DNA of 64,000 nt from positions 29,338,501-29,402,500 of the forward strand of contig AP031351.1 in NCBI GenBank assembly GCA_037833965.1, given 5' to 3'. Every line of letters starts with the position of its first letter. Position 1 is the stretch's first letter. Below, piece after piece: positions 47,701 through 60,500 of this stretch. Source of the stretch: Marchantia polymorpha subsp. ruderalis (Eukaryota; Streptophyta; Marchantiopsida; Marchantiales; Marchantiaceae). The notes under the pieces are model-generated. The model made no database searches. It had not been told where the DNA came from and saw nothing but the letters and a program-made list of their open reading frames with translations. A program made the position numbers and the translations under genes.

Positions 47701-48388
47701 AGTTTGTTTCTGCTGCAGACGGCGAGAGTTCAAGGACCTTGATTCAGCAATCTAACGTTGTCCGGGCGCTTTGTCTCCGTGCAGGTGTAGCAAGAGGCTG
47801 TGGATGGCAACACCTCGGCGCCTACACGAATCTGGGCGCATTCTACGTGATCGGCATTCCCACTGCCCTGCTGATGGCCTTCCACTTCCACCTCAATGGC
47901 TACGTAAGTTCCCAACCTCTGTTCTCTAAGTACAGTGTGCACGTCCACACTCGCCCAGCATCTTAGACGGCATCATATCCGCGCTCCTCCGTGGGAGGAA
48001 TGAGATTTGCACACTTGTTTTCCCTCGCACCCAGATACCCTCGCGGATGGATTAACGAAGAATCTGCGAAACAGACAGATTACTCGCGAAGCGCGCAGAT
48101 TCTCGCATCAAATTTGTCGCTGGTGCGGTGAAACGCGGAGACAAGGTTGTTGAGGGCAGGAAGAAGGTGTTAATGTACTGCATGCGTTTGGCTGTGCAGG
48201 GATTGTGGATCGGAATCATTTGCGGTCTCGTGACACAGGCCTTCCTTCTAGCCGTCATCACTCTAACCCTAAACTGGCAAAAGCTCGCCGACGAGGCGAC
48301 GGATCGCGTACACCATAGTTACGTCGAGGGAGATGTGCTGCCCAAACACGGCCAGGTGAGAGCCAACTCTGACACGAGGCCGGAGTAG
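44769..48388 (+). CDS. MATE (DTX/TT12-type) multidrug and toxin efflux transporter
   Basis: Seven exons join in frame: 44769-45077, 46068-46612, 46877-46963, 47210-47266, 47421-47659, 47785-47903 and 48200-48388. All introns are GT-AG (990, 264, 246, 154, 125 and 296 bp). The product is 514 residues, normal for plant MATE proteins (about 450-550, 12 membrane segments). Landmarks: [20 protein letters not shown] (first helix), [34 protein letters not shown] (107-120), the split-codon joins C285-LEYW and C314-[19 protein letters not shown] (333-343) and [14 protein letters not shown] (413-426). The family exports organic cations, flavonoids, alkaloids or citrate from cytosol to vacuole or outside, driven by H+ or Na+. 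The substrate cannot be predicted. The N-terminus has a PLL motif (residues 9-11), seen in many vacuolar members. The start is the first ATG before the conserved N-terminal region. The last exon has an alternative form. Confidence 0.93.
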
Positions 48389-48555
48389 GGAATAGTTCTC
48401 GCACGTGATGCTTGCTGCGAATGCTGTTTATGAGCCAGCCGACCTCATGGCGAGGTCGAGATTGGAGACTCCACCAGACGCCACGCGCATGTTATTAACT
48501 ACGTCTGGATCTCGTTTGGATGCAGAAAGTGGACCATTCGCAGCTGACGCAGTGA
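48356..48555 (+). other. Alternative last intron and terminal exon of the MATE gene
   Basis: Within exon 7, CAG is followed by the strong donor GTGAGAG at 48356. An acceptor, TTTGGATGCAG, ends at 48525. Splicing there replaces the 11-residue tail [10 protein letters not shown]-stop with KVDHSQLTQ-stop (48526-48555) in the same phase. That gives 513 residues. Without splicing, the tail is simply the translated intron start, so the spliced form may be the main one. Confidence 0.5.
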
Positions 48556-49100
48556 TTAGAGGCCAGACGCACACACCAACTCCACCATCAAAGTGACGGA
48601 GGAATCCGCAGCGCACCCTTAGCTCTGCCATAGCTCGCCACATTGGCGAGTGTTAGTTTAACATCCTGTACCAGTAAAGTTACGAGCGTGATGTAGACGA
48701 GTCCGACGATGGAACCGTGGCTCTCACTGAAGTCATCAAAATTTTCTGCACTCTTCGGCGCACTTCACACGTTTCTGTCGAGTTTCTGGTGAGGGCACGA
48801 AGCCAACGGACGGAGATCTCGGCGTTCTCGAGAGAGTTGTCCCGACTGCATGCTTTGGAAGCCGACGTGGAGCCGAGCGAGTTGACGATGTGCACGCTCG
48901 CTATAGTCATGACGGCTCGCAATCCTGCTCTGTAACATTCCGTTTCCCGATGTTTCTTTGGCGTCGATTTCATCAATGTGACAGCGAAACTCAGAGGAAA
49001 GATGTGATTTTTTTGGAATCTGACAGAGTGGTAGAGAGCTTGTTACACTTCAAGGGGAAAGAAAAGATTTTTCACAATGATGTAACCCAATATTTTATAT
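48556..49100. other. MATE 3' flank
   Basis: GC-balanced sequence continues for about 400 bp after the stop and then turns AT-rich near 49000. The ORFs on both strands (for example 48976-48680 minus) lack motifs. The 3' UTR probably lies here. Confidence 0.35.
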
Positions 49101-52100
49101 ATCTAAAACTGAGCATCTTTCAGTTTCACTCTCTTTCTGAGTTTCGGATCTCTTGGATCTGTCTTCCCAGATGACCGTCTCCCACTCTTCCTTCGCCTGG
49201 TGCTCTATGTTGTGAAATTGAATACTGATTTTGAAAAATATACTTTTTTGTCGCAAGAAGGATTTGTCTTTCACGAAAAAACTACTCGGTACTAATTTAC
49301 TAATTACTTCCAACAAAAAAATTACTGACTACTTGAATAATCCATGATAATTGTTACAACCTGCACCAGAAGATACGGTAGGTAGACACAAATCGCATCT
49401 ACCATATATCTCGCATCTATCTATCATCTCGGAAAAAGTTAGAGACATAACTATGAAGATCTGCCCCTGCATGTAGTGTGGAAACTCAGAATATATAAAC
49501 AGGTGAAATATGAAGAAAAAATCGTACCCTTCAATGAAAGTAACTTTGTGCGTGCATCATATTCCATTTAGCAGAGCTGCCGAGCGAAGATCATTCTTTC
49601 CGTGAATAAAGTACTTGTTATCCTCAATATGAAAATACCCGAGAACTTCACATAACAACTTTGTAAAGTACAGAACATATCTCGTAGACAATTCAAAAAA
49701 TCGACAATAATGATCGTTTGATTTGTCCTCTATTCGAGAAATTGCCCTTCTCGGGTAAAATCAATGAAAATAAAGATAAAAAATTGAAAATGCGGTTAAA
49801 AACTAATTTACGTTAACTCAATCGTTCGAAACATAAAACCGAAAGTAAAATTATAGTTTAATTCATTCATTAATAATTCAAATCGTTGAGCGTATTTGAT
49901 GAAATTATTGCAAATCAAACTAATATATCTGTGATGAACATATGATAATTTCTATGGCAAATGTTTAATTATTATGAAAAATACTTTGAAAACTCATTTC
50001 CATGTGCAGTAAGTGTGCGAATAAAACTGACGCTCTAGAAACTGCCCTTTCATTCAATCTTGTGTCATATATGAGCAAGCATGTCTCCTCAATGATGATA
50101 ATTTTACCCAACAAAATATTCAGCATGGATTAAGAATAAACCCCTATCGTCCATCACTTTCTTTCGAAAAGAAAACTCACGCATAGTTAATATACATACA
50201 AAAGTTCTTATGATGAAACTGTAAAGATTTCTTAAATCACAAAATTATAAATGAAAAGAATATAAAAAATGTCGTCACAACATTGTTCTCAGATTGAAAT
50301 CTTTATGTTCAATTTTTTCAGATTACTCCGAACCAAGTTACGTTTTCTTAGAGGAATCTCTTTAAGAATATCTTCGAGTACTACTTTCAAAACATCCTTA
50401 GCCAAAAAGTCATATTGAACCATTCCTTCTCTTTTCATTATAAAGTTACGCAAATTTTCAAAAGAAGTAATCAGAAAGAAATCATTTGCTAAAATAAAGC
50501 TTGTCCTTTTCAACTTTTTCATCTAGGTTAAAAATTCAAGGCCTAAAGTATTATTTGAGAATCTGTGATGACCCCAACATCCGACTTGATATCATGAATG
50601 AAATTACTTCGGTTAACAAAATGTATGGCTTACACGTGGTGGATCAAAAATTTTAAACTTACTTGTTATGAAATATACATGGTATATATTTTTTTATATA
50701 TTTAAAAAAAATAAAAATATTATATAAATAATAGTAGAATAATTAAATATTATGTATGACTTTGGTTTGACAATACAAATTAATTGTCAAACCAAAGTCA
50801 TTCACAAAGGTAACCTGATGATAAATAAATAAAAAGATTCAATATTTCTTCTTGATTGGGATGCAAGAAAATATTTAAACTACTAAATTACGACTTTTCA
50901 TATTAAATATATGTAAGAAATCTCAAAATTAGGATAAGAGTGATTCTCCAAATAAACCTGGAGCCGTTTTGAGTGTTTAATATTCGAAATTTTAATGGCA
51001 AAATCTGAAGATTCCTTATCAAAGTCTTACAAGTATGAAAAAATTAGCTATCATGGGCTAGGTCCAAGAGCATCATAATAATGATGATATCATAGGGCAC
51101 AAAGTGAGTTGTAATTATAGTGATAAAACAATTTAGAGACTATAACATATTTCAGATAAGCATAAGCTGATGTAATTGCTCCCATAAAAATTGCATCAAC
51201 TGTTGCTCTTTATGAAAACATGGATATGAAGGACTGTTAGTAATAAATTAAATAAATTAGACAAGAATGATCCTTGTTGACTGAATGTGATAAATTTTAA
51301 CATAAACTTTCTGGATCTAGTTTATCTTAGCTTCATAAACTTCAAAAGCTAGGTGACCGGAGAGGTGATTTTTTTTTATTGTACTTTTACCTAATCGATA
51401 TTTCATCCGACTCATTTGATCTGGTTATCACGCAGATCTCTAGACGAGAACCATGACGTGGAATGAAATCGGAAGTAGCACAAAGATATACATGTTTTTG
51501 TGTAGTACTGCATCATATGTCTACTTAGACCTCCAAAACCACTACAAGAGACATTGTGGAAAACGAGTTGGTTGTAAGCATTCGGAGTACCTGTAGCAGA
51601 AGTGAGGGTATGGAGAATTGTGACGATTGAAATCAATGGTGGTGCCCTACCTCATGTGATCTCGGTTTGAGTTCCAGCGAAGTTCTTTCCTGCATGGGGT
51701 CGGGCCTAGAGCGGAGTTGTCATGAGAAACGACAATGGATAGAATAACAACAAATTTTTCATCCTCGAGCGCATCATTATCACAATTAACACTTCACTTC
51801 TAGTAGCCCCCGGAAACACACAGTTGTACACCTAGAGATGTGTCGTTTGGGACCTCGTTCGACTTCCCACTGACTTGTACATGGCGGGATGAGACTGAGG
51901 TCCTTATCCAACCTCCCTATAGTACGAAGTCAAATATCTAGCAATGAAGCAATCAAGCCATCAAGCAGCGTGATATAGTCTGACCAGCCAATTTTCTCCA
52001 CTCTCAGTCTATAAGAGTACCTGCCAACGCGTCGAGTGGTGTAGTTTTCCCTGATCCTCAAGGGCCACATAAGCTAGAATCTTGCCTAGACGCCATGCGC

Positions 52101-52850
52101 ATTTAAATCGTGCAGAGCCTGGTGGTGACAGTGGAAGGTCACAGAAAGGTCCAAATGATTCTTACCTTATTGGGCACTTGTAGTGAAGCCGTGTTCTGAT
52201 CGTGTAAGCATAGCTTGAAAATCTTCTAGAGGGCAAAAATTGCCTCTGTTCCATTGTCAGGGAGCTCGCTAGTTTCTGATACGTATTTTTTTTTATGAGT
52301 CACTGATACAGAATGGCAGTGCAATGTTGAGCCTGTTCGGATTCGAGATTGATTTATAACGTTGCAAAATCACAACGTCGTGATCTTGAGTGCTAGCCTT
52401 ACCCATAGACCAAACGAGCTTCGAGTGTAATCAGTATCTTTTGCCAGACTTCAAAAGTTTGATGAGCACTCTAGAACTATAGATGATGTTTCTACTCCTT
52501 CAATACAAGACTAGCTCTGCTGTCTCTCCTTCCTGTTCGCGTAATCCACTAGCTTGTAAGGGGCTCTTTACTCTCAGTAAGGATAATAGAAAAGTATAGT
52601 TATATATTTTTTGAATCTCGATGACTCGTGATGACTTTATATTTTCACCTCCGATTTTATATATTTAATATGTCTTGACCCTATTTAAGTTATTTGTGTA
52701 GGAAACAAATTGTGTCTGGAAGTGATCTATTTCGACAGCAAGGTTCGGCCTTCTACCATTTCTGCATAATGCCAAGTGTGTATCATGGAACATGTCTATT
52801 TCTGTTTCCCAGTTTTCTGAACAGTTTTGACCTGCAGAGGATTCTTCTTA
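49101..52850. other. AT-rich DNA, no gene recognised
   Basis: Apart from the perfect hairpin at 50756-50801, I see no gene, retroelement motif or tandem repeat. The part from about 51400 to 52600 is less AT-rich but has no open frame of note. Confidence 0.4.
50756..50801. repeat. Perfect 19-bp inverted repeat (hairpin)
   Basis: The arm ATGACTTTGGTTTGACAAT (50756-50774) is exactly complementary to 50783-50801, with the 8-nt loop ACAAATTA. It is the longest perfect short-loop stem noticed in the window. Confidence 0.9.
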
Positions 52851-53642
52851 GTCTGCAAGCTGATTGATGACGTTCTTGACTTTCGTCATCAAAGACGCTT
52901 TGCTGACATCTTCCAACTTCAACTTGGAGAACTCTTGTCGAGCAGGAAGGCATCGAGCATTGTTTGCGAGTTTTAACGAGCTCCTAAATACGCTCCAGCT
53001 GCCACAGCATCAGCAAAACTTCAACTGAAATTCTGTAAACTCACCAGTTCTCGTTCTTGAGTTTTCTTCATCGTGGGAGTAACTTGAAGCCAAGCTTCTT
53101 GTTCGCTCATTTACAGGGACAAAACAGAGTGCATGGGAAGGGGAGTGGTGACAAATCATTGTGATTGCGAAGCTTACTATCCCCATTAGTGATAAACAAA
53201 ATCCAGGCACTTGGACACCATACGATCGCTGTTCAATGTGTCACTTGATTGTGAATATCTGTTTGTTCGAGGGAGCCTGTAACTGCTGGAGCAAGGTTTC
53301 AAGCTTCACGAAGTTGTACAGACAATCGAGGTTGCCATCACGAGGACTGAGTTGATCTTGGCTGCACAGTTGCATGTCTCGACGTCTGACGAACTTCGCC
53401 CGAGACTGCCCGAGGCGTCTCGGGATTTCGTTTTCTCCTCTTTTTGTGTCGACGAATACTTCGAGCTAGAGCTTCACTTTGTGTTACAAGCCTTTCATCA
53501 CCAATATTTGCCTGCAGTAGAGAGAACTGTATCCCGAGTCCATCATCCAGAAAGTGTTATCTCTTGCAGTCGGGGACTCTTTTGTGACAGGTTTCAGAAG
53601 AGCACGAACTTCTTAACGACGGGGTTCATTTCTTTGTGTTAA
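52851..53642 (+). other. Coding-like but unidentified open segments
   Basis: This is a GC-balanced patch within AT-rich DNA. A plus open frame from about 53280 to 53642 reads GFKLHEVVQTIEVAITRTEL and later DEYFELELHFVLQAFHHQYL. A short frame near 52850-52978 reads CKLIDDVLDFRHQRRFADIF and ends at TAA. No acceptable gene model joins them and no family match is convincing. Confidence 0.2.
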
Positions 53643-56600
53643 ACCTCTTAAGAGCAAACGGGAATGACTAAGTATACGACTGCAAATAATATCGCAATCA
53701 AGCGACAAGAGCTGCAAGATGGAATCACACACAATTTCCATAGGTGAACTATCGATAAGATAGGAATTAACAGAAATAGAATACATAAAATGTTATATCT
53801 AAAATGTGCATGAAGTACGAAAAGCATTACATTAACGAAGAATGCACATGGACAACAGTAGGGATGTGAAAGTAGAATATAAGAGACAATTGGCGCAAAC
53901 ATTGCAACAAAGTAAGAAGTAAATTAGACCTTCTTTAATGGATGCAACGTAATGACTAGGTACCAATAGCATCACATGGAACCATTTCACGGTGTAACTA
54001 AGATATTCTTATTATCTAGGTTCAAACGGTAAACAACCAATATTAGCATTTGAAGAAGGATAATGTAACACGTTAGCTCTCCAATAGATAGCACTCAGCC
54101 AGAAAAATACGTCAAATTATTTATACATAACTTGATACATGATTATAACGCTAGATAGTCAAAGCGGTGATCACTTTGCGAACCCATAGATTTAGTACCG
54201 GTTGTTGAATTTGCTCCATACATCGCCCATCTTATGAACTTCTCAGCTTTAAAATAAGTGCCTTGTCAGATCACAATAATCATATCAGCAACTGTAACAT
54301 GATTGTCTCATACAAATTATATGTATATACTAATTTTTTCAATTGCAAAGCAGACCAACACTCCTCTATGTGAGATATGAAACAAAAGGTTTACAGATAT
54401 AGTCTTTTGTGCCATTGTATACATTACAAATTAAAATTAATATCGTGAATAGTCATGTGTTTTGTATTGACAGACAACAACTTACATGGACATATGTTGC
54501 ATTTAGTTGATTGATGTATTCACATGTGAGTAATAAATTGGAAGAAGATGGATTAAGTAAAAGAAAGCCCCACTATAATATAAATCTAGTCAAACTAGTT
54601 TGAATACTGCAGGCATATTGTGCACCCGATCCATCTGCCTAAATGGTTAACATCGTATAACACGGTACCTCCAATCCTTGTGCATGTAAAAGATTCTTAA
54701 CACATGATCAAACACTTATGCATAAGCAAGTACTCTATTTGGAAAAAAGAACTAACAAAAACTTATTGCATAAAAAATAACTGGATTATAATTCTACGTT
54801 CTCTGTCATATATTTTTGCCACTTTTTCAAAGAAATCTAATTCTATGATATCTTCAAAATGATCATGATTAATCTATCAAGTGTGATATAAATGCATGTA
54901 AACATGCAATCATGCCAAAAATTTATTAGGATCAACAAACGTACTGGAGGAAAGTTTTCTAAAGGCAATAATAAGGTCATCTAGTAGAAAACATTGTCAA
55001 CCAAAAATACGAAGATTGCAAGTACAACATTAGTTACCTGGACACAAACTTATTAATACTTATTTTCAGTCCACAAAAATGAGTAAGAACTGTATTGATA
55101 TCATGCATGCCCCATTGAGTCTAAGATAAAGAATGAGTACTTATACTATATCATTTTGAATTTTGAGCTATACAATGACTTTCGATAGTCAAAATATCAT
55201 AGATGTGTTTAGTGGTATCTACATGAGTCATTACAAAAATAAAATTTAACTTTGCATAATATAAAAAATTAACAACATGAAAAATAATTTTATTTTCATA
55301 TTATTTACAAAAAATATGTATAATAAAGTAATAAATAGAAATTATAAAAACATAATAATTAATATGTACATCGCTAATAAGTAAAAATTAAAAAAAGTGA
55401 TAAAAAAGTATTTTTTTAACCTAGATAAAATAATGAATGATAACTTTTTTGCAAAAAATTGCTTATATATATTTTGAATCACATGGTACTTAACAATTCT
55501 ATACATAATACAGTTTCAATTATGGAGAAACATCAGTTGATGAAAGAGTGAACTATTACTTTTGCATCGAGATATACAGCTTACATTAATACAAGTCCAT
55601 AATAAGGCTTATAAATTCCCTCCAGATGTGAAATATAGATCCTCCCACATCACAGACCAAACGACATAACATCTATTTATTCTCTGTTCATAATGTGAAA
55701 TGAATCATGTGAAATGAATCATGTGAAATCAAATGCACATGAACCGTATGTCAAAGTTGCAATAATTAAAAATTGTTTTGATGATATAAGATCATAAACT
55801 TTCACGTCTTGTCCCTAATTTTTCACAGTTTAAATATATCATTTGCTATGAAAGAGAACGTACGACCTATCATGATCAAATTGTTATACAAGAAAGTTCT
55901 AAGTCAAATCAAAAAAAATATATCCTTTTTGAAAATAGTTTCATATGTATAATTTTGCCAAAAAAAAATCTAAAATATGTTTTGAATACATTAATGTCTT
56001 CGAAATTTGTATTGAACTATCTTTTTCTTCTTTTTCTCTTGTCCATCTATATTTCTAAATAAATATGCTATTAAAAATATTTAATTGATGATTTTTGTAT
56101 TGTTTCGTTGTGAGCTACAAAGATAATAACATTCTCAAAATTCATCCAGAACAAAATTTCACTGGATTTCAAAATTATCCACTAAGTATTTCAAACTAAT
56201 TATCATCTGATTATTCTGTCAAAGATTTTAGATAATTTTCAAATTATACATTGGATCATGAAGCAATATGCATAGATTTTACAATACACAAAATAGTATT
56301 TTCTATCTTTCACAACAATAATTTTCAAATTTCCCAAATTTTCAATCCTTTAGCTTCATTTTTTAAAATTATGTTCATAGATTTTTCAAAAAGTTAAGAA
56401 ATGATCTTGTACAATTCAATAAAATCAATGCATTTTAGTCATTTGAATCACGTGAACAATTTCAAATCATATATTTTATAGAAAAATTATCTCATTGGAT
56501 GAAAATTCCAAATCAAACCTACTCATAAATTTGATTTACAATCATTATGTATATTAATGATCACATCAACTGAGATATTTTTAACAAATCAAATATCTGC

Positions 56601-58500
56601 TTTCATAAATTTTTCAATTGTTGTTTCAAAATTATTAATTTTTAGATGGTCAAACGTATATATATTGACTTCAATTTTTATTTTTATTTTTAATTTTTTC
56701 AATTTGACTTTCAAAATGAGTTAGAAAAATTGATTTCATTTAAAGCTCTATTGTAATCAAATAATATTCATCTATGTTTAAAATTTTATCTTTATTTTTC
56801 TGCTATAAAAAAATCATAAACAAAAAATTTAAAGAAATAAACAACTGGCATTTTTAAAATTTAGTCATGCGTATATTTATATTCATAAATGTAATGTTTT
56901 TAACATTATGAACAGAAATTTGAGCAATCAAATTATATGAATTGATTAAAATATAATTTTTAATTTGTAGTAGAATTTGTGTAAAATATAATAAGAAGTT
57001 GCTGATCGAAAAATTTCTTAATTGATTAAATAATATAGATCAACTACAAAAATGAAAATTTTAATAAAAAATAAGGTTAGTGAATGCAATACTCATTGCA
57101 GAGGATTTTTTAAAAATGATGTATCAGACATATTCAAGAAAAACTATATTCAAAACAGAAAATGTTGATAATATATAAAAATTCATTCAAGCGTGTTTTG
57201 TATTAAATGATAAAATCTACTCGTTTTTCACATCAATTTCACTTTGATAACATAGATTTAAATTCATTTTTGAAAGCTTAGAGATTTATTTATTTTATTG
57301 CATCAAAACATGCATTTTTTGGATTAAAAATTAATACATCAAGTATTTATCAACACCAAATAACGAACAAATCCAACTCAACTTTACATTTCTAACAAAC
57401 TTTGAATTGAATCATTACTCATCTTAACTTACATTTTTGGATTTTCATATCATTGACTATTTTCATGTCTAATCATTTTAATAAAATGTATCAAAATATA
57501 ACAGCATAAATAAATAATTCATCAATTAAAATTTCATCAATCGGTTTTCTTTTCAAATCTAATCGTTTTTCCTTTCAAATCTAATTGTTTTTACTTTCAT
57601 TCTTTATTTGAAGTTGAATTTTAATTGACCACTAAAGCCATTTTAAAAACCACTAAACCCTAAACCCAAAACATGTATATTATGCATTTCACAACCAAAG
57701 TATCTATGTCTATTGTTCAATTAGTTAGTGTATGATTCTATCAACAAGCTACTACAAGTTTGACTTTATTCTTACGAATTTTAAAATGATGTTTGCATGT
57801 TATCAGCAAATGACTTTTTGAATCAAATAGGCCACATATAGATGTCCATAATATTGTGAATAAAAACTGAATCATATTACATAATAGTGAGACACATATG
57901 TTGAAACTGGATTTTTAGATATTCACGATTGTTCGTTTCTAAGCTTTATATCTCGATGCAAAGGTACTAGTACTGTTTCATCAACTGATGTTTCTCCAGG
58001 ATTGACATTGTATTATATGTAGAATTTTTAAGAATCATGTGAAGAGTTGGTTCATAACAATCCTACAATTTCAATTTTGGATAGCAGTTGGTTGCAGAGG
58101 TAAGAAGATTCTCGAATAAAAAATATTCAAAATCAAACTATTTGTTACTCTAGCCTTGGAAGCATGTGAAGCTCTGGACAACAGCAAAACTACAATGTCT
58201 TGCTGCATGATGACGATGTATTTGTTTTGAAGATTATTTCATGTAAACTTTTGTGCGGTAAAATGAGTAATTTCAAGCAAAAAAATATGATCTTCTTCAT
58301 GTTGCACATTCTGCTTTCTCTTTAGTTCTTTGAAAAGATGTATAATCGAGATTTACATTGGTCGGATCCTGAATTATAAATCAAGGGGGTCTGGAGAGTT
58401 TTTTAGTTTCACTTACCACAATCAATTTTCGATTATAACAAATCAGAGTACGTGTGCACATGGTTGACGATTGTCTATGTTTTCACTGAAATGGCGGTGA
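53643..58500. other. Long AT-rich tract, no gene recognised
   Basis: The tract is strongly AT-rich with dense stops. It contains a 14-bp tandem repeat, ATGTGAAATGAATC, about 2.6 copies at 55693-55729, and two copies of the plant telomere unit CCCTAAA near 57654-57667. I see nothing resembling a transposon end. Confidence 0.4.
55693..55729. repeat. 14-bp tandem repeat
   Basis: ATGTGAAATGAATC is repeated at 55693-55706 and 55707-55720, with a partial third copy to 55729. Confidence 0.8.
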
Positions 58501-58795
58501 CGTAAGTTAGGATTGTAAGGCGGTTTGGGGTTTTTGATTCCCCTATCTGTTTATGGTCGATAACTTGGGGGATCGATGTATACACCTGATCGGATCAAGA
58601 CTCGACAGGGCCTACCGGAATATACGCACCGTGTCCACATTTAGATGGGGGCGTTTGCAGTTACGGCGGTTGAGACGGAGTTGAGGGGGGTACTGGAAGA
58701 TGGAACTAGGGTCTTGACACAACCACAACACATGTAACTTTTTCTCTACTGCTGCGATCACACGAATATGTGGCAACTGGACCATAGGGCGTGAT

Positions 58796-59190
58796 ATGGA
58801 TATAAAACAGAACAAGATACGAAGCATGAACTTCGAAGTGTGGAGAAGTGACTTTCTGCGACCTGGTCTTAGCACCCACGGGTGCCAATTTTCAGCATCA
58901 TATCGAACACACCTTCTCTGCACAGAAAATAGTGTTATACGATCGGAAACCCAGGCCTCCATGCAATGGTTTAACGGCGGTATCACATATCTCACTTTAA
59001 ATCTCAAATGAAATTGAATCCAAGACTGTACGTGATGCACACGCAGCTAGCGTACCGGCACGTATCCCAATTCTACCATTATTTAGTCACAAGAAGTTCA
59101 TGGATAGTGGAAGATGAAATAATTTGTTTCGATCTGAATATTTCCCCTTTAGAGGGAGGTGACTGTTCTTACAAAATTGGAGGGACTTGA
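58796..59190 (+). other. Coding-like ORFs, unidentified
   Basis: An open frame ending at 59011 reads RDMDIKQNKIRSMNFEVWRS, later THGCQFSASYRTHLLC and ASMQWFNGGITYLTLNLK before TGA. The following ORF (59008-59190) ends SSWIVEDEIICFDLNISPLE then GGDCSYKIGG. An acceptor-like CCATAG precedes the first. A 142-codon ORF overlaps on the minus strand (58612-59040) and is basic and less protein-like. No family is recognised. Confidence 0.25.
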
Positions 59191-59597
59191 TATCCCAGGA
59201 ACCCGATGAGATCCTACAACCCAGAACGAAGAAAATGGCCGCATTGGTTTCTCTGGGGCTGTAGTAGATCTGGAGCGAAGAGAGATTCTCAAGTACTTGA
59301 TCGTAATTTTTTACGACCAATTCTCACTGCGTCTGATTCGGCCGGCAAGCAATAAGACTAGCTCACAGAGTTTGTGAGTTGGTCTCGGTGCGTCTAATTT
59401 GGTCAGTGATCGAGCCGATCACCGATCAGTGCGTTTCTAATGCTCCCCAGATGAACACCGTAATTACTCACAAACAACAGCTCTCTACCTTAGACACAAA
59501 CCACTTGTTACACTTCAACAGGTAATTCTCGGACTTCATCGGTGAAGAATGCTTCGCGATTCTTTGCCAAAGTCCGTTTCTTCCGCATCTGGCCCCC
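59191..59597. other. Spacer with short local repeats
   Basis: TGCGTCTGATTCGG and TGCGTCTAATTTGG recur at about 59330 and 59390, and GTGATCG...CGATCAC forms a short inverted repeat near 59405. This stretch probably includes the 3' UTR of the minus-strand gene next to it. Confidence 0.35.
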
Positions 59598-60149
59598 TCA
59601 TCTAAAGGATCGAAGACCAGAGGACGGTCTGCTGCTCTTGGAGACAGGTCGGGATGGGCGTTCCCAGCTCGGAGATGTATCCTCTGAGAGCCTTCTTTTT
59701 TTTGAATGGGTGGGGCTGTCCAAGGGACGCCTGCGAACTCTGTCCGCTACGGGATTGCGTGCAGTCTCGAATTTGACGTTCGTATTGAGGACCTGAAATA
59801 AAGCGGACACGAGAATCAACCTCACGCTCAATCTAAAACTCATTGCAGCTAGGATGTCCGAGAATGCTGGCATGCGGAATGAACAATGCGGGTCAAATTT
59901 GCGCAGGCGGAAGCTTACATTGGATGGAAACAAGTGACTGATGTCCTGGAGGGGCAAGCGGGGAGCTGGTCTGAAAACGGCAGCTCTTTCCTGCACGCTC
60001 GGTGTGGCCAGCATTGGTGAATTCTCATCATTTTCCCGTCCCAAAGACTCTTCAACCGTCAAGAACAACCCTGTTCGTCCATGGAACACCTCAATTTGAA
60101 GCTCCTGCAAATCCTCAGTAATCCTGTGGTGTCCCCTGGCGTAAGCCAT
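59598..60149 (-). CDS. Small DEN-box/D-box protein, candidate plant securin (PATRONUS-like)
   Basis: Two exons fit: 60149-59919 (77 codons) and 59792-59598 (64 codons plus TGA). They are joined across a 126-bp intron with donor GTAAGC and acceptor TTTATTTCAG, both in phase 0. The intron itself is open, so retention would give 183 residues. The 141-residue product has REN-DEN at 38-43 followed by SP, a destruction box RLPLQDISH (64-72, RxxLxxI pattern), a basic RVRRR/KKRRL region (95-112, possible nuclear signal) and two SP sites (103-104, 117-118). Arabidopsis PATRONUS, the plant securin that restrains separase until the APC/C destroys it, has a DEN-box and a D-box in this order. The assignment rests on these short motifs only. 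The start has a good CGCAATGG context with an in-frame TGA upstream. Confidence 0.5.
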   Translation of the reverse strand: MAYARGHHRITEDLQELQIEVFHGRTGLFLTVEESLGRENDENSPMLATPSVQERAAVFRPAPRLPLQDISHLFPSNVSFRLRKFDPHCSFRMPAFSDILAAMSFRLSVRLILVSALFQVLNTNVKFETARNPVADRVRRRPLDSPTHSKKRRLSEDTSPSWERPSRPVSKSSRPSSGLRSFR

Positions 60150-60500
60150 TGCGATGGAAAAACTGGAACTCTTCCGGCCCGATGCGATTCACTACAGCTT
60201 GATGCTGGCCCCTGCTTCGACAGGGTACCTGTGGTTTTCTGACTTTGGCATATAAGAGAATGGATGGACAGGTGAGGAATCGTGAGCTCGATCGGTGGGG
60301 CCAGTTGGGGCCGAACACTTCTTGTAGATCTACGACACCAGGCAGGGAAGCTGACTGAGCTGAGGACACTCTGTTTCGATGGGAGGCAGCAGGAGGTGAG
60401 GTCGAGAGTGGGGATGAGAGGAGGCGAGCAGCGTACGAGAGGGGGAGAGGCAGAAAGTGAGGTGGTCCGATAATCAGCTGCGAGCTGAGCTTATAAGGGC
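60150..60500 (-). promoter_or_regulatory. Leader and TATA-like box of the minus-strand gene
   Basis: On the minus strand CTTATAAG lies near 60490-60497, followed by a pyrimidine-rich leader (purine-rich on plus, about 60380-60450). A 19-codon upstream ORF, starting at the minus ATG at 60251, begins MPKSENHRYPVEAG and stops before the main ATG. It may damp translation. All of this is by inspection only. Confidence 0.35.

Noticed and set aside
52854-52978. LIDDVLDF, the second aspartate motif of polyprenyl diphosphate synthases
   Set aside because: Only eight residues match. The following residues and the rest of the enzyme are absent, and the open frame is under 50 codons.
57654-57667. Two CCCTAAA telomere units
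   Set aside because: Two units in AT-rich DNA are expected by chance and do not indicate a telomere or a fusion site.
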